From: Saccoglossus kowalevskii
Lineage: Eukaryota; Hemichordata; Enteropneusta; Harrimaniidae
DNA: 30,494 bases
Direction of reading: 5' to 3'
NCBI RefSeq assembly: GCF_000003605.2
Contig: NW_003156741.1
Location: forward strand, 54,075-84,568
The notes under the pieces are model-generated. The model was not told the origin of the DNA. It made no database searches and saw nothing but the letters and a program-made list of their open reading frames with translations. Both the position numbers and the translations under genes were made by a program. Shown here in pieces: positions 1-10,000 of this stretch. Positions within the stretch are counted from its first letter, which is position 1, and every line of letters begins with the position of its first letter.

Positions 1-334
1 CCCAAATAATAGAAGTATGGTTTTTTACTGAATGCTAAATCCTGTTGTGTACAATGGTATAGATGTGTAGTATGAGGAAAGATAGTAACTGAAATATATT
101 ATAGAAAAAGATTTTGAAATTTTTTGATTCTTGAGTTTTTATAAAGTTTCAAAGATTTGTTTTAAACCTAATTGTATGGGTTGTTTTTTCTTAGTTTTTA
201 TTAATTTTGAATGCACAAAAGTCAATTACAATGCTTTATGCTTTACATGTACCCGCCAAGGCACATCTCGCCACTTTTTTAGCATTTTGTTATTGTTCTA
301 TAACAGGCTTAATCATACCTTAAATTGTTAAGTG

Positions 335-645
335 CAGGGATGTTTTTAAACAAGGGAACAGGAGAGCAGCGCCCTCATGCCATGACCATGCGTCCCTTAC
401 CCTAGGAAGCAGATCCTCAGGCAACTATAAAATTCTGATTGACCAGGGATCACATGTGGCCACAGTCTTCAATTGTGACCTGCCTGATAGTAATTTTGAC
501 CCTAAGGAAGCTATAGAATGCTCCATTTTAACTTAGAATTATCAAAAACTCCACACCCTGGTGGGAAGAACCCTATCTCCCCCACTTGGTGGTGCCGCTG
601 AATTGCACTGCTCCCTCTTGCAGTTTTTTTGTGGAAAAACCCCTG
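335..645 (+). repeat. 311-bp dispersed repeat, copy 1
   Basis: It matches 7838-8148 along its whole length with scattered substitutions and small indels, same orientation, same total length. The ends form a short inverted repeat, CAGGGATGTTTTT against AAAAACCCCTG. It is probably a non-autonomous DNA element. I did not find a clear target-site duplication, so the class is open. Confidence 0.75.
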
Positions 646-835
646 TGCATGCATGCATTGCGAGATATGTACACACAACTTTTCAAAGATTTTCATTATC
701 TCTGAATGTTGGTGCCTGCTCTGGCTTACCATTTTTGACTTCCGTGTGCAAAACACGCAATGGGAGTCTTTGTGGTTAGTGCGTCTGCGTGTGTGTCTGT
801 TCCACTGATATGATCTCGAGTAGTATTAAACAGAT

Positions 836-928
836 TTTTAATGAAACTTGGTACATAGTTGTTCTGGGACAACGTGCACACCTGATCAGTTTTGGTTAAA
901 ATTCTGTGCATATTAATTATCTAATTTG
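836..928 (+). repeat. Dispersed repeat fragment related to 15238-15331
   Basis: Both segments share TTTTAATGAAACTTG near the start and GCATATTAATTA near the end, with weaker similarity between and nearly equal length. No ends or duplications define the element. Confidence 0.55.
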
Positions 929-1255
929 AATTGCAGTGCTCCTTGTTTTTCTAGCATAACCCCTGGAGTGCATTCAGTTACAACTACTTGTATTGGTTTT
1001 GGAAAATAATTGAGAAATTTGCACTCATACTATAAGGGGCTAAAATTTCAGTATGTGAATGCACGCAATTTCAAGTGCAAAAAATTACTGAAGGTCATCA
1101 ATGCATTCAGATCTAAGCAATTGTCTCCATTGGCTTTGTGAATTTCGAGCTTTGTAGTGTATTTGTTTCTCGTAAAATAATCTCATGTGCATGTATGTCC
1201 ATTAGCAGTCAAGGCCTATTGCATCATTTTTATATTATTATTGTTACTTTTACAG

Positions 1256-1526
1256 AGGTCTGCTGCCAGGGTTGACGTTTTCCAATGAACTCATCAGTCG
1301 CGACGAAGGCTTACACTGTGACTTTGCTTGTTTAATTTTTTCACACTTGACGTACAAACCAAGTAAAGAGAGAATAAGAAATATCATAACCCAGGCGGTT
1401 GATATCGAGAAAGAATTCTGGAACGAGGCATTGCCAGTAGGCTTGATTGGCATGAATGTGACGTTAATGAATTACTATGTAGAGTTTGTAGCAGACAGGC
1501 TACTGCTAGAATTGAACTGTGACAAG
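1256..1526 (+). CDS. RRM2: R2 penultimate coding exon
   Basis: The acceptor is a T-rich tract ending in AG at 1254-1255 and the donor is AAG|GTGAGT. The exon has 271 bases: one base finishing the previous codon, then 90 codons. It covers [12 protein letters not shown] through LLLELNCDK, including the DEGLHCDFA iron-ligand segment. It ends in phase 0. Confidence 0.95.
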
Positions 1527-2639
1527 GTGAGTGTCTGTCATTGTCATTGTAATTATAATTATTAATTTTTATTACTGGAATTGTTTTTTTAGAATTAAAT
1601 GAATTATGTACAGATATAAAGGCTGCATCTTAGCAGTTAAGGCCAGACTTTATTTATTCCTTGTTTCTCGAGTTTTTATAAGGCAATTTTTTTGAGGAGG
1701 GCGGAAAAAAATAAAATTAATTCTTTTTCCATTAGATTTGTGTGATTCTCAAAGAACTGTAAGTGAGATCATTGATCAGAGTGAAGAAATGAAATAGAAT
1801 TTTATTCCATGTATAACCTTGTTTCTCAACTGCGCGAGACTTCAGTATTTTGATCATGATACTCCCACGAAAATGGCGGAAAAAAATAGCTTTTAGCAAG
1901 TCGCTGAAATAAAATTTCATTTTTATTTCATTTTCGGCTCCTGTTTATCGGCGGGTTCGCAAAACAAGGGATAATATGTCTGGCCTAACTCTACAGATGT
2001 GTTTCCAATACTGCCAGTGCATGTGATTGGGGAGAGGTACCGGTAAAATGATCATTTAAAGAAATGCTTGCTTTAATTTCACGAGACATATTTTCATGAA
2101 TATCATGATAATTTTGTAGCAGTCAAAATTTCTTCAAGATTCTACAATATGGAGTGTCAGTGACAATCATGAAATTTTGTCTTTACGATTGGCTTAGAAT
2201 CATCAAATAGTGAAAATTCCTAGCAGTGCTTTCATACAAGGGTTTTTCTCCCTAATTTGTTATAGTTGCATTAGTAAGTGAATGAACGTCTGCTAGGTCT
2301 GTATGGGTTTCTTTGCAAGACAACTATCTAGTCTTGTCCAAGATGTAACATTGTACTAATTGCAATAAATTTAAGGAAAACAATTCAGATACGACTGACT
2401 TTAATAAGTCTTTTAATTAATAAAATCTTCAGTGACACCATGGCACTCAGCTCATTCATTGTATGAATCTATTGTCTTCTCAGGTATATCACAGAGAGAA
2501 TCCATTTGATTTTATGGAAAACATATCGCTGGAAGGAAAGACCAACTTCTTTGAGAAGAGAGTCGGGGAGTATCAGAAAGCAAATGTGATGTCAACGGTG
2601 AATCAAAGGCAGGAGTTCACGCTTGATGCGGATTTTTAG
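1256..2639 (+). CDS. RRM2: Ribonucleoside-diphosphate reductase small subunit R2, 3' part (two last coding exons)
   Basis: Partial gene; the 5' exons lie left of the window. R2 holds the di-iron centre and tyrosyl radical and, with R1, reduces ribonucleoside diphosphates to deoxy forms in the cytosol. Coding exons are 1256-1526 and 2484-2639, giving 141 C-terminal residues. The first exon starts with one base completing a codon (probably Arg) and reads [20 protein letters not shown]. The Glu (1305-1307) and His (1314-1316) of DEGLH match two known iron ligands; the other ligands and the radical Tyr are off-window. The second exon reads [12 protein letters not shown], whose Tyr at 2571-2573 matches the radical-transfer Tyr near the R2 C-terminus, and ends FTLDADF, the tail that binds R1. 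The VGEYQ..VMS pattern looks closer to RRM2 than to p53R2 (RRM2B), but invertebrates often have one gene, so that choice is less sure than the family. Confidence 0.95.
1527..2483 (+). other. R2 last intron
   Basis: A GTGAGT...CAG intron of 957 bases. The only structure seen is the foldback element at 1641-1985. Confidence 0.85.
1641..1985. mobile_element. Foldback element with GGCCAGAC termini (MITE-like)
   Basis: The left end is GGCCAGACTTTATTTATTCC and the right end is its approximate reverse complement, GGGATAATATGTCTGGCC. The first eight bases are perfectly inverted, followed by an imperfect match through a TTGTTT block. TAA flanks both ends, fitting a 3-bp target duplication of the PIF/Harbinger type. 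No transposase frame lies inside. The family assignment is inference. Confidence 0.65.
2484..2639 (+). CDS. RRM2: R2 last coding exon with stop
   Basis: The acceptor is TTCTCAG|GTATAT. There are 51 codons plus TAG at 2637-2639. The exon begins [19 protein letters not shown], conserved in eukaryotic R2, and ends with the R1-binding heptapeptide FTLDADF. Confidence 0.95.
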   Translation, partial: VYHRENPFDFMENISLEGKTNFFEKRVGEYQKANVMSTVNQRQEFTLDADF

Positions 2640-3175
2640 TGAGAATCAAGTCATCATAAAACATGTAAAATTTTAACAGAATGATCACGAATATATGAGC
2701 AGTACTGAACTATGTTACCCACAACCCTTCTATACTGTCGGTGTTTTTTCGTATTATTATTTTTAGAACATAATTGATATTTGGCTGCGTTTTTCTGCGA
2801 ATTTCTTTTTCAATTTGTTAATTTTTATACTGTGCTGAAAATCCAAGCAACAATACCCAACTATAATCCAAACAATCAATGTCAAAAGGCAATATTTACA
2901 AATCTGAGAACACACAGGCGACACACAAACAAAACAAACAACACACTGCCAAATTGGTAAGAGAGATACATGGACCTCGAGGCACAAACCAAGAGGTGAT
3001 GTCAGGTGTTTCGAAAAGAGTGAGCACATCCTGCTCCACATGTGGCACCCGCCATATATCTCTCTGAGTCACAATCGTGAATTTTAGGTCATCCTCGTGC
3101 AAGACAATTAACCTTTGTACTCCTATGTTTGGAAAGTAAAATTTTGTACAAATTTATTTCCAGCTATTCTCCATT

Positions 3176-3185
3176 AATAAATAAA
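3176..3185 (+). terminator. Candidate proximal polyadenylation signal for R2
   Basis: Two overlapping AATAAA hexamers about 540 bases after the stop codon, in AT-rich sequence. Confidence 0.35.
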
Positions 3186-4251
3186 TGCAATTTGACAACA
3201 GAAATGTTACCCTTGGTGCGACATTGGTAAATTTGACTCAGTAACTCATGGATTGAGAAATGTAGGAGGGTGTATGCTAGACTTAGTTCACTGTATTTGC
3301 TCTATTAGTATACCCCGGAACACATAAATTACTAAGCTGTTTCTATGGTCAAAATAAGTAATAATTTAACGATTAACGAAGTGTACAACAACAAATGCGA
3401 TTTAACTGTTGGAAATGTGTTATAGCGCAAATACAGCATTCGCAATCGAGGCTGGTCATTTTACTTCTAAACTTGTTCTGTGGTTTGCAATAATTTCAGT
3501 GAAATCAACATCAATAATATGTTACCTTTGGTTGTGTAATGTACTAGTGGTAAAATGTTCCCAACCTTTATAGTTGTATTTTTAGTCGAAATCTTTATGA
3601 ACATGTAATTACATATTAACATATGTTCTGTAAAATACTTTATTTTCACTTAGAATTTATTTTCACGAAAGAGCTGAATCAGTGAAAATAAAAATACCTT
3701 TTTGCAAATGTTTCAAATTCAACTCATCAAATAAATGTCATACAAAACAGCCAAAATACATTATTTTGTATTTTTGACTGAGCATCTATCTCATTTGTTA
3801 CAATAAAAGGCTTGATCAATATTTTAGGGCAAATATGAAAGACTAAATATGAAGAAAATGATTTTTTATTGAAGCGGAAAACTAAATCTTGTTTGCCAGT
3901 TTAATTAAACAAAGACATGGCTCTGATGATTATGACTGTTTTTATTTTCTGTCAGAAATTTCTATTGTTTCTTTTTTTATTAATTCTCATTATTAGTGAC
4001 TTTACTGTCAGTAATTGGGATGTTCTTAATAATAGTTACAATTTATCATTCATTATTCAAAAATATATTGTTAAAATTTTACATTTAAAAAACACAAATA
4101 TGTCTGTTATTTTCTGATATAGAGTTACCGGGTAATTCCAAACCAAATGCTAAATATTAGATAAAGTAGACAGAAGTAGATACCGGGTAATAGATAAAGT
4201 GAATACCGTTAATAGCCAAGGTGGTTTATGTTAAGATGCATAATAATTAAT

Positions 4252-4360
4252 GTGGATAATAGTTAGCTGATTAAGTTAAGAGAAATAAGATTAATAATAG
4301 CTGAGCTGATTAGGATAAGGGAATTGAGGTTGATAATAGCTGAGATGAATAATAAGTTGG
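4252..4360. repeat. Degenerate ~40-bp tandem repeat
   Basis: Three diverged units start near 4252, 4291 and 4331. They share a core like GATAATAGCTGAGCTGATTA. Shorter repeats (TACCGGGTAAT, AGATAAAGT) lie just upstream at about 4125-4205. Confidence 0.55.
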
Positions 4361-5200
4361 ATCATCAATCTAATACGCAACTGTATCTCTACTATTCATG
4401 CATAGACATATGCAACAAACAAAATTCCAGAACTTTTGGTCATTCTATGTGATTTCAGTTTCAATTGTGCATGTCAGGGGAACTTGTACTAGTACACCAG
4501 TCACTAATAAAAGGTCGTGGTCGATGGGTTTTGCGTACACTGCTATATGCAATACAGCATCAAGCGAAGAAGTGAAAGGTCTTAACTAGTATTATCATCT
4601 TTAAAGAACCAGGAAAAAAAAATAGTCAATATTTTGTATTTACCAACTTGCTTATAAATGTAAAAACCAAGCTTTCTTATCTGCTGTCTAAAAATGCCCA
4701 ATTTCTGAACATTTGTGTTGTGGTGAGTCTCACTCATTGTTAACATGTGTCATGCCAGTTGACTTGCCGCAATGTTGTATAAATTAGATCTGAAAATCCT
4801 GCGGATCTCCGTCACATGTCATCCCAACTGTGAACCCTTTTTTTTATCCACCTTTGAATACATGCAAATATCCAAAGTTTTCAGGTCAAATAAATTAAGT
4901 TAACACACAGTCATCTATTGTACTTTCTATAACCATAATATTATTTAAACCTTTCAACAGGCAATTTTTATCTGCCCAGTTTTTGTTCCAAGTGTTTTCT
5001 GTAATTTAATAGGTGTATGCAAAATGTCCTGTGTGTGTATCATGTATGTATAATTCTGCTAATAAGATTTACATAATTAGGCTTAATTTTATTTAGAGTT
5101 GTCAGGTATTGTTTACATTGTTCAGTTTTAAATTTATGAACTTTTCTTATTTATTGTGTGCCAACATTGAAATATAGATGTACTGAATTGTATTTCTTTG

Positions 5201-5210
5201 AATAAATAAA
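5201..5210 (+). terminator. Candidate distal polyadenylation signal for R2
   Basis: AATAAATAAA followed within 30 bases by a TG-rich stretch (GATATGTTTT, GAGTTTGTGTT), the layout of a functional poly(A) site. It would give a 3' UTR of about 2.6 kb. Confidence 0.45.
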
Positions 5211-5230
5211 GTACCAGTGCTGATATGTTT

Positions 5231-6780
5231 TAAATGAGTTTGTGTTACTTTTAAACCTGTCTGTCTTTATTTTGAGGGTAAGTTTTTGTGTGAATACTGG
5301 TAATAAATGTTTCCAAGTGCATACTTAAATATCAAATATGGGTGATGCACCTTGCGATGTCTGGATAGTACGACATAGATGTATACAGTGAACCAGTTAA
5401 ATTTCAAGAAAGACGAAATTTAGTGGGACTCTGGAAAACTGAATCAATTTGTAGTATTGAAGATTTCAATGGGATTTTTAGAACAGTAAGTCTTTTGCTA
5501 ACACTTAAAATTATTTCTATCTGTGAAAGTTTATTCTTCCAGTTTAACGACCTTATCATTTCCATCCAAAATATTTGACAGCCCTTAAACGTTTTTGGGG
5601 ATTCATACGGTTAATTACTAAAAAATTTGATCATTTTGAAAACACAAATTCTTGATATTTTGCTGAGTGAAAAGTTCTGTAATATAAATGACAAAGAACA
5701 AATAGAAATTGTGAAAAACCAAACTTGTTTCCATGGAAACAATCACTTTGCTATCTCATTGTAGCATTAAACCCAAATTTGATGTCCATTTTGGATTGGA
5801 AAATTAGCATAATACATACCGTACATTTCATGATTCAAAAAATAGTTTTTTCATCTGAATTGAAAACAGCCAATAAAAAAATAATTAAGCAAATTCTCAG
5901 GAATTTCACTTTCCAAGTTGGGGATAACCTGATCCCCCCATCCTTAACCTGTTGGACTCAAATAATAGTAGCGGTGGCGTCGCAAGTGCAGAGGGGGTGG
6001 TCGCCCACCCAAAACATTTTTTGGGGCCGTCGCCCCCCCAAAAATCAAGTTGAAACCCTTTGTGTCAGCAAAATTTGACCCTCAAAATGGAGGAAACAGT
6101 GACTCAGAGGGTCAAGATTTCGGATCTAGCCCCCTCATGTAAAATTTTGTCTTGCCGCCTCTGAATATCATTTGTCTAACGCATGTCCTATAGAATAAAT
6201 TCTAATAGAATTTCTTGTTTTTCAGGCATAACAAGTGTAACATAATATTCAAAGATTTATTAAATATGTGAATGACCTCATCAAACCTTATTAATTATTT
6301 ACATAACCATGTCAAATACTATTTTTTGGACTAAAAATATATGATATTTAAACAAAGTGAATTTTTTGGAACAACAGACATCTCTCATAAACTTGAGAAC
6401 ATAATTGTTAGAATAGTTTAAGACACACATTCCCCCCAATTTTTTTGTTGTTGAAATTTTAGTGTTGAAATACATACAATATGTGTGTTATATGCGTTCA
6501 TAAAAACAGTATGATCTTTGCGCATCTGTCTGCATGGTAAACCTAAAAAAAATAAATAGAAACCAGCTTGATAAAGCAGTCAAAACTAGATTTTGTATTT
6601 TAGTATCTATGAAATGAACAACACAGTTGTTCTTGAGATACATTGGCATGTCGTATCATTATCATAAAACTTCAAAAACGATAAAAACAAACACCAATAG
6701 CAAATTAACATTCATCTATAATACAATGATCCTTTTCTGTCATTTTCTATCGTAGAAATACAAAGTAATATGGTAGTACG
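5231..6780. other. Intergenic sequence between R2 and MTR4
   Basis: No gene is recognised. A 117-codon frame at 5725-6078 has no conserved motif and low-complexity composition. The segment around 5990-6040 has G-runs and C-runs that could pair (GGGTGGTCGCCCACCC). Confidence 0.5.
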
Positions 6781-6910
6781 TCCGTATGTTTAGCACGGTA
6801 GAATAAAAACGAAGTAGAACCCAGTCTTCTGATTGAGGGCACATTTTTAAAACCCGGAAGCACACCTGATACTGAGGGATTATGGGAATTTAAGGTCAAC
6901 GATCAACAAC
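6781..6910 (+). promoter_or_regulatory. Putative MTR4 core promoter and 5' UTR
   Basis: This is the sequence directly before the MTR4 ATG. It has an ETS/GABP-type site CCCGGAAGC (6853-6861) and a YY1-type motif over the ATG. I see no TATA box at a clear position. Such sites are common at housekeeping genes. The start of transcription is inferred, not seen. Confidence 0.5.
6853..6861 (+). promoter_or_regulatory. ETS/GABP-type site
   Basis: CCCGGAAGC fits the ETS core CCGGAAG and lies about 50 bases before the MTR4 start codon. Confidence 0.4.
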
Positions 6911-6918
6911 ATGGCGGA
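6908..6918 (+). promoter_or_regulatory. YY1-type motif overlapping the MTR4 start codon
   Basis: AACATGGCGGA contains the YY1 consensus AANATGGCGG, with its ATG being the translation start. A YY1 site at the start codon is a known arrangement in some housekeeping genes. Binding is inferred. Confidence 0.45.
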
Positions 6919-7005
6919 AGCATTTGGAGAGGATATATTTAGCGTTTTCGAAGAAGATGGTCCATCAAAACAAGATAAAAGTAAACGTTGCAAAGCAGAA
7001 GACGT
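6911..7005 (+). CDS. MTREX: MTR4 coding exon 1
   Basis: The ATG is the first in a good context (CAACATGG). The exon encodes residues 1-31 plus two bases and ends GACGT|GTAAG. The acidic/hydrophobic start [12 protein letters not shown] is conserved; the Lys/Ser-rich rest is probably disordered. Confidence 0.9.
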
Positions 7006-10000
7006 GTAAGTTCATGCACATTGTACCCGATCGACTTAAAATAGTGCAAATTGCACAATGTAATTAATATACCTATGTGTAGAGTAATATAACAGAACAG
7101 AACAGAACAGGTACTTGTCGATTTCCGTTGAAATCACACGTGTTTGACTGCCTGTGTGTTGTTCAACACCTAGTGTATCTAAAAGCGGCATGTGAGATCA
7201 TGTAATGATGCATTCCATTTTCCAATCACTCAACATGTTTACTTACTGTGAATCCGACCAGCAATATTGCTGTATAGCTCACTGTATTGCCGAGAGTCGG
7301 AATTACAGTAAGCATCTCTCGGTACAGAGTACAATGTACTAGTAGCTGTGTTGATGCTTACCATTACACACTTACATTTGAAATATCATTATTGTTATTT
7401 CGTTTGCAAAATAATGAGCTATATTGCCATGCAATACAGCTGGTTGGGTTGCTTCTTCATTCACAGTAATATGAGTGACTCGCTGTTGTGTTTTGTAGTT
7501 TTTGTACTGTGCTACGAGTAGGGATATGGTTGGAGTTATTAACTCCATTTTCATTTTTTTATTAACACACAACATCCCCCGAAGGAGATGAAAAGGGATA
7601 CCAGCGATCATACAGTTTTTAAACTTAAATTTGTAAAAAAAAAAATTGAATTTAAAAAAAGGCAAATTTAATTTATAAAAATACCAGCTTGGAGAATTTT
7701 GATTGCTCTCTCAAATTTCACCAACGCCTTTCCTCCACATTACCAATATCTGTTGAATAAATCATAGCCCTTAAAATAAAGTATTTTAATGCCTACTAAA
7801 GCATACCAAAATAAACAACATTTACCAATTTTGAATGCAGGGATTTTTTTAAAACAAGAGAACTGGGGCACAGTGCCCTCATGCCATGGCCAAGCGCTTC
7901 CTCACCCTGGAGAGCAGATCCTCTGGCAACCATAAAATTCTGATTGACCAGGGATAACATGTGGCCACAGTCTTCAACTGTGACCTGTCTGAGAGTAATT
8001 TTGGCCCCAAGGAAGCCATAGAATGCTCCATTTTAACTCAGAATTATGAAAAACTCCACACCTGGTAGGGAGAACCCTATCTCTCCCACTTGGTGGCGCC
8101 ACTGAATTGGAGTGCTCCCCTTGCATTTTTTTTCTAGAAAAACCCCTGTGTATGCGCCGGTCTATTGTATGGCCTCTTTAGAATTGTATCATGTACAGTG
8201 AATGAACCAGCATGCATGGAGTGAATTAATTAGTTGCCCTCTACTTGCAACCTAGGCGTCGCATATTTGATTATAATTCCTGTGCTGAGTGGGCTACCTG
8301 TAAATTTAAATTTTGTTTTGTTTATTTGCCACCAGTTTTGAATAATGTATCAACGTGCATGGATTCACGTTAATTTACCTCTGTTTTCAATTACAACGGT
8401 AGCGACCCACAATAATTCATGTGCAAACCCAGGAATTCTCAAATATGTCCTTTAATTTATTCATGCTATTGAAATGTTTTACATAAAAATATTATAATAA
8501 CTGTATGTTTCAGTAGTTCATCCCATGCTCATGTCGGCAATGTGGTTGCCAATTCTTCTGGCCTGAAAAGAGAGTTACAGTCATCCGGGGAAAGTGAAAG
8601 TAAAAAGCCAAGACTAGCATCAGCACTGTGCATAGCTGAAGATTTAAAGTAAGTCCTTGCTCTTTCCTGTCATGTTTGTATCAGTAAATTTTTATGATAT
8701 TACATTTGACTGTAAATTCATTGTTTCTGTTTCATGGTCATATGTATAGGTGTATCCTTGCTGTATTTTCGTTTGCAAGAATTCATGAAAGTGTTGGGTT
8801 CAGGGATGCACACCCAATTATGTATCAAACAGAACAATATGTTACCGGTGGTTAACTTGTGACGATAACTTGTGCATTTACATGCTGTTTTAGTAACAGT
8901 CATGACAAAATCGTGTTGGAAATGTATGGACTTGGTGGCGTTGTTTCATTTTTTTGTACATACATACTGTTATCCTACAAGACTGAATTTTGTTAATGAA
9001 ATGCTTCCAGAAGAAGATCATAGGATTGTTGTGACTCTTTGTTATCATTGTGATCAAAGTTAATTTTTGTCATTTCTTTTTTTCCTTTAGTCAATCGGAA
9101 ATTTTGCCTCGAGTGAAAGTATTGCCAGTTGAAACACTAGAAGCATGTACCCATGAAGTAGCTGTGCCGCATGACGCTGAATACGAACCATTGAAACCAA
9201 CGGGTAAAAAAGCTGCTAAGGTAACTATGGTAACCCACATATTTGTGTCTAATTTACACACATTGCTTACTGGTAATAGTTGCCAGTGATCGAGTAAGTC
9301 TAGCCATTTTTCACGCACATATAACTTTTAATTTTAAATAAACATCAAATATAATTTTCAGGGATCTCGCCATAATTATAATTTATAAAAGCATAAAAAA
9401 TGAAATTTAACAGGTTGCAGTATTTTTGTCCAAAAATGAAGATATCATTTTGTCATAAGATAAACAAATATGAGAAAGTACCTGACTGAACTGCAAATCA
9501 GATTTGTGGTTTTTAAGTAGAATTGTAAAGTTGGTGGGCACGTGATAATGGATGATGGTTTCCACGTAAGTCTTAATTTGAAGCTCAATATGCATACAAA
9601 TATTCTTAATTTGCTTGTTTTGTAGGAATATCCTTTTATTTTAGATCCTTTCCAGAAAGAGGCTTTGAAATGTCTGGAAAACAACCAATCAGTGCTGGTG
9701 TCTGCGCATACATCAGCTGGCAAGACTGTGGTGGCCGAGTAAGTACAAGCAAGGGTTGATAAATTAAAGGGCTTGGATACATTTGGGTGTTTCATTGTGT
9801 GACGTCTCCTCTCATCTATTCTCTACCTTTAATCACTATACTTGCCATTTAGATAATCAATATAATGATTACTAATCATGATTGTGTCGATCGAGGAATT
9901 ATAAACAATGTATTTAAATGAATGAAATGTGTCCCAGACAGAATTGACACTTCCTTTGATTAAACTTATCTCAGGTACGCGATAGCCATGTCATTACGTG

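Larger units (their letters stand above)
1..1255 (+). other. R2 intron (left part cut by window edge)
   Basis: There is no coding signal. It holds copy 1 of a 311-bp dispersed repeat (335-645). It also holds a segment at about 836-928 that resembles 15238-15331 in an MTR4 intron. The short frames here lack conserved motifs. Confidence 0.75.
2640..5230 (+). other. R2 3' UTR and downstream flank
   Basis: After the stop there is no coding signal. Possible polyadenylation signals lie at 3176-3185 and 5201-5210. A half copy of the 21996-22142 element lies at about 3297-3355. A short sequence like the TTTTACAGTA foldback arm lies at about 3628-3668. A degenerate 40-bp tandem repeat lies at 4252-4360. 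Where the transcript ends cannot be decided from sequence. Confidence 0.5.

Noticed and set aside
5725..6078. 117-codon + strand frame between R2 and MTR4
   Set aside because: No conserved motif, no splice or start context, low-complexity composition and a G/C-run segment at its end; probably chance.
9445..9795. 116-codon minus-strand frame
   Set aside because: It is the antisense shadow of MTR4 exon 4 and flanking introns.
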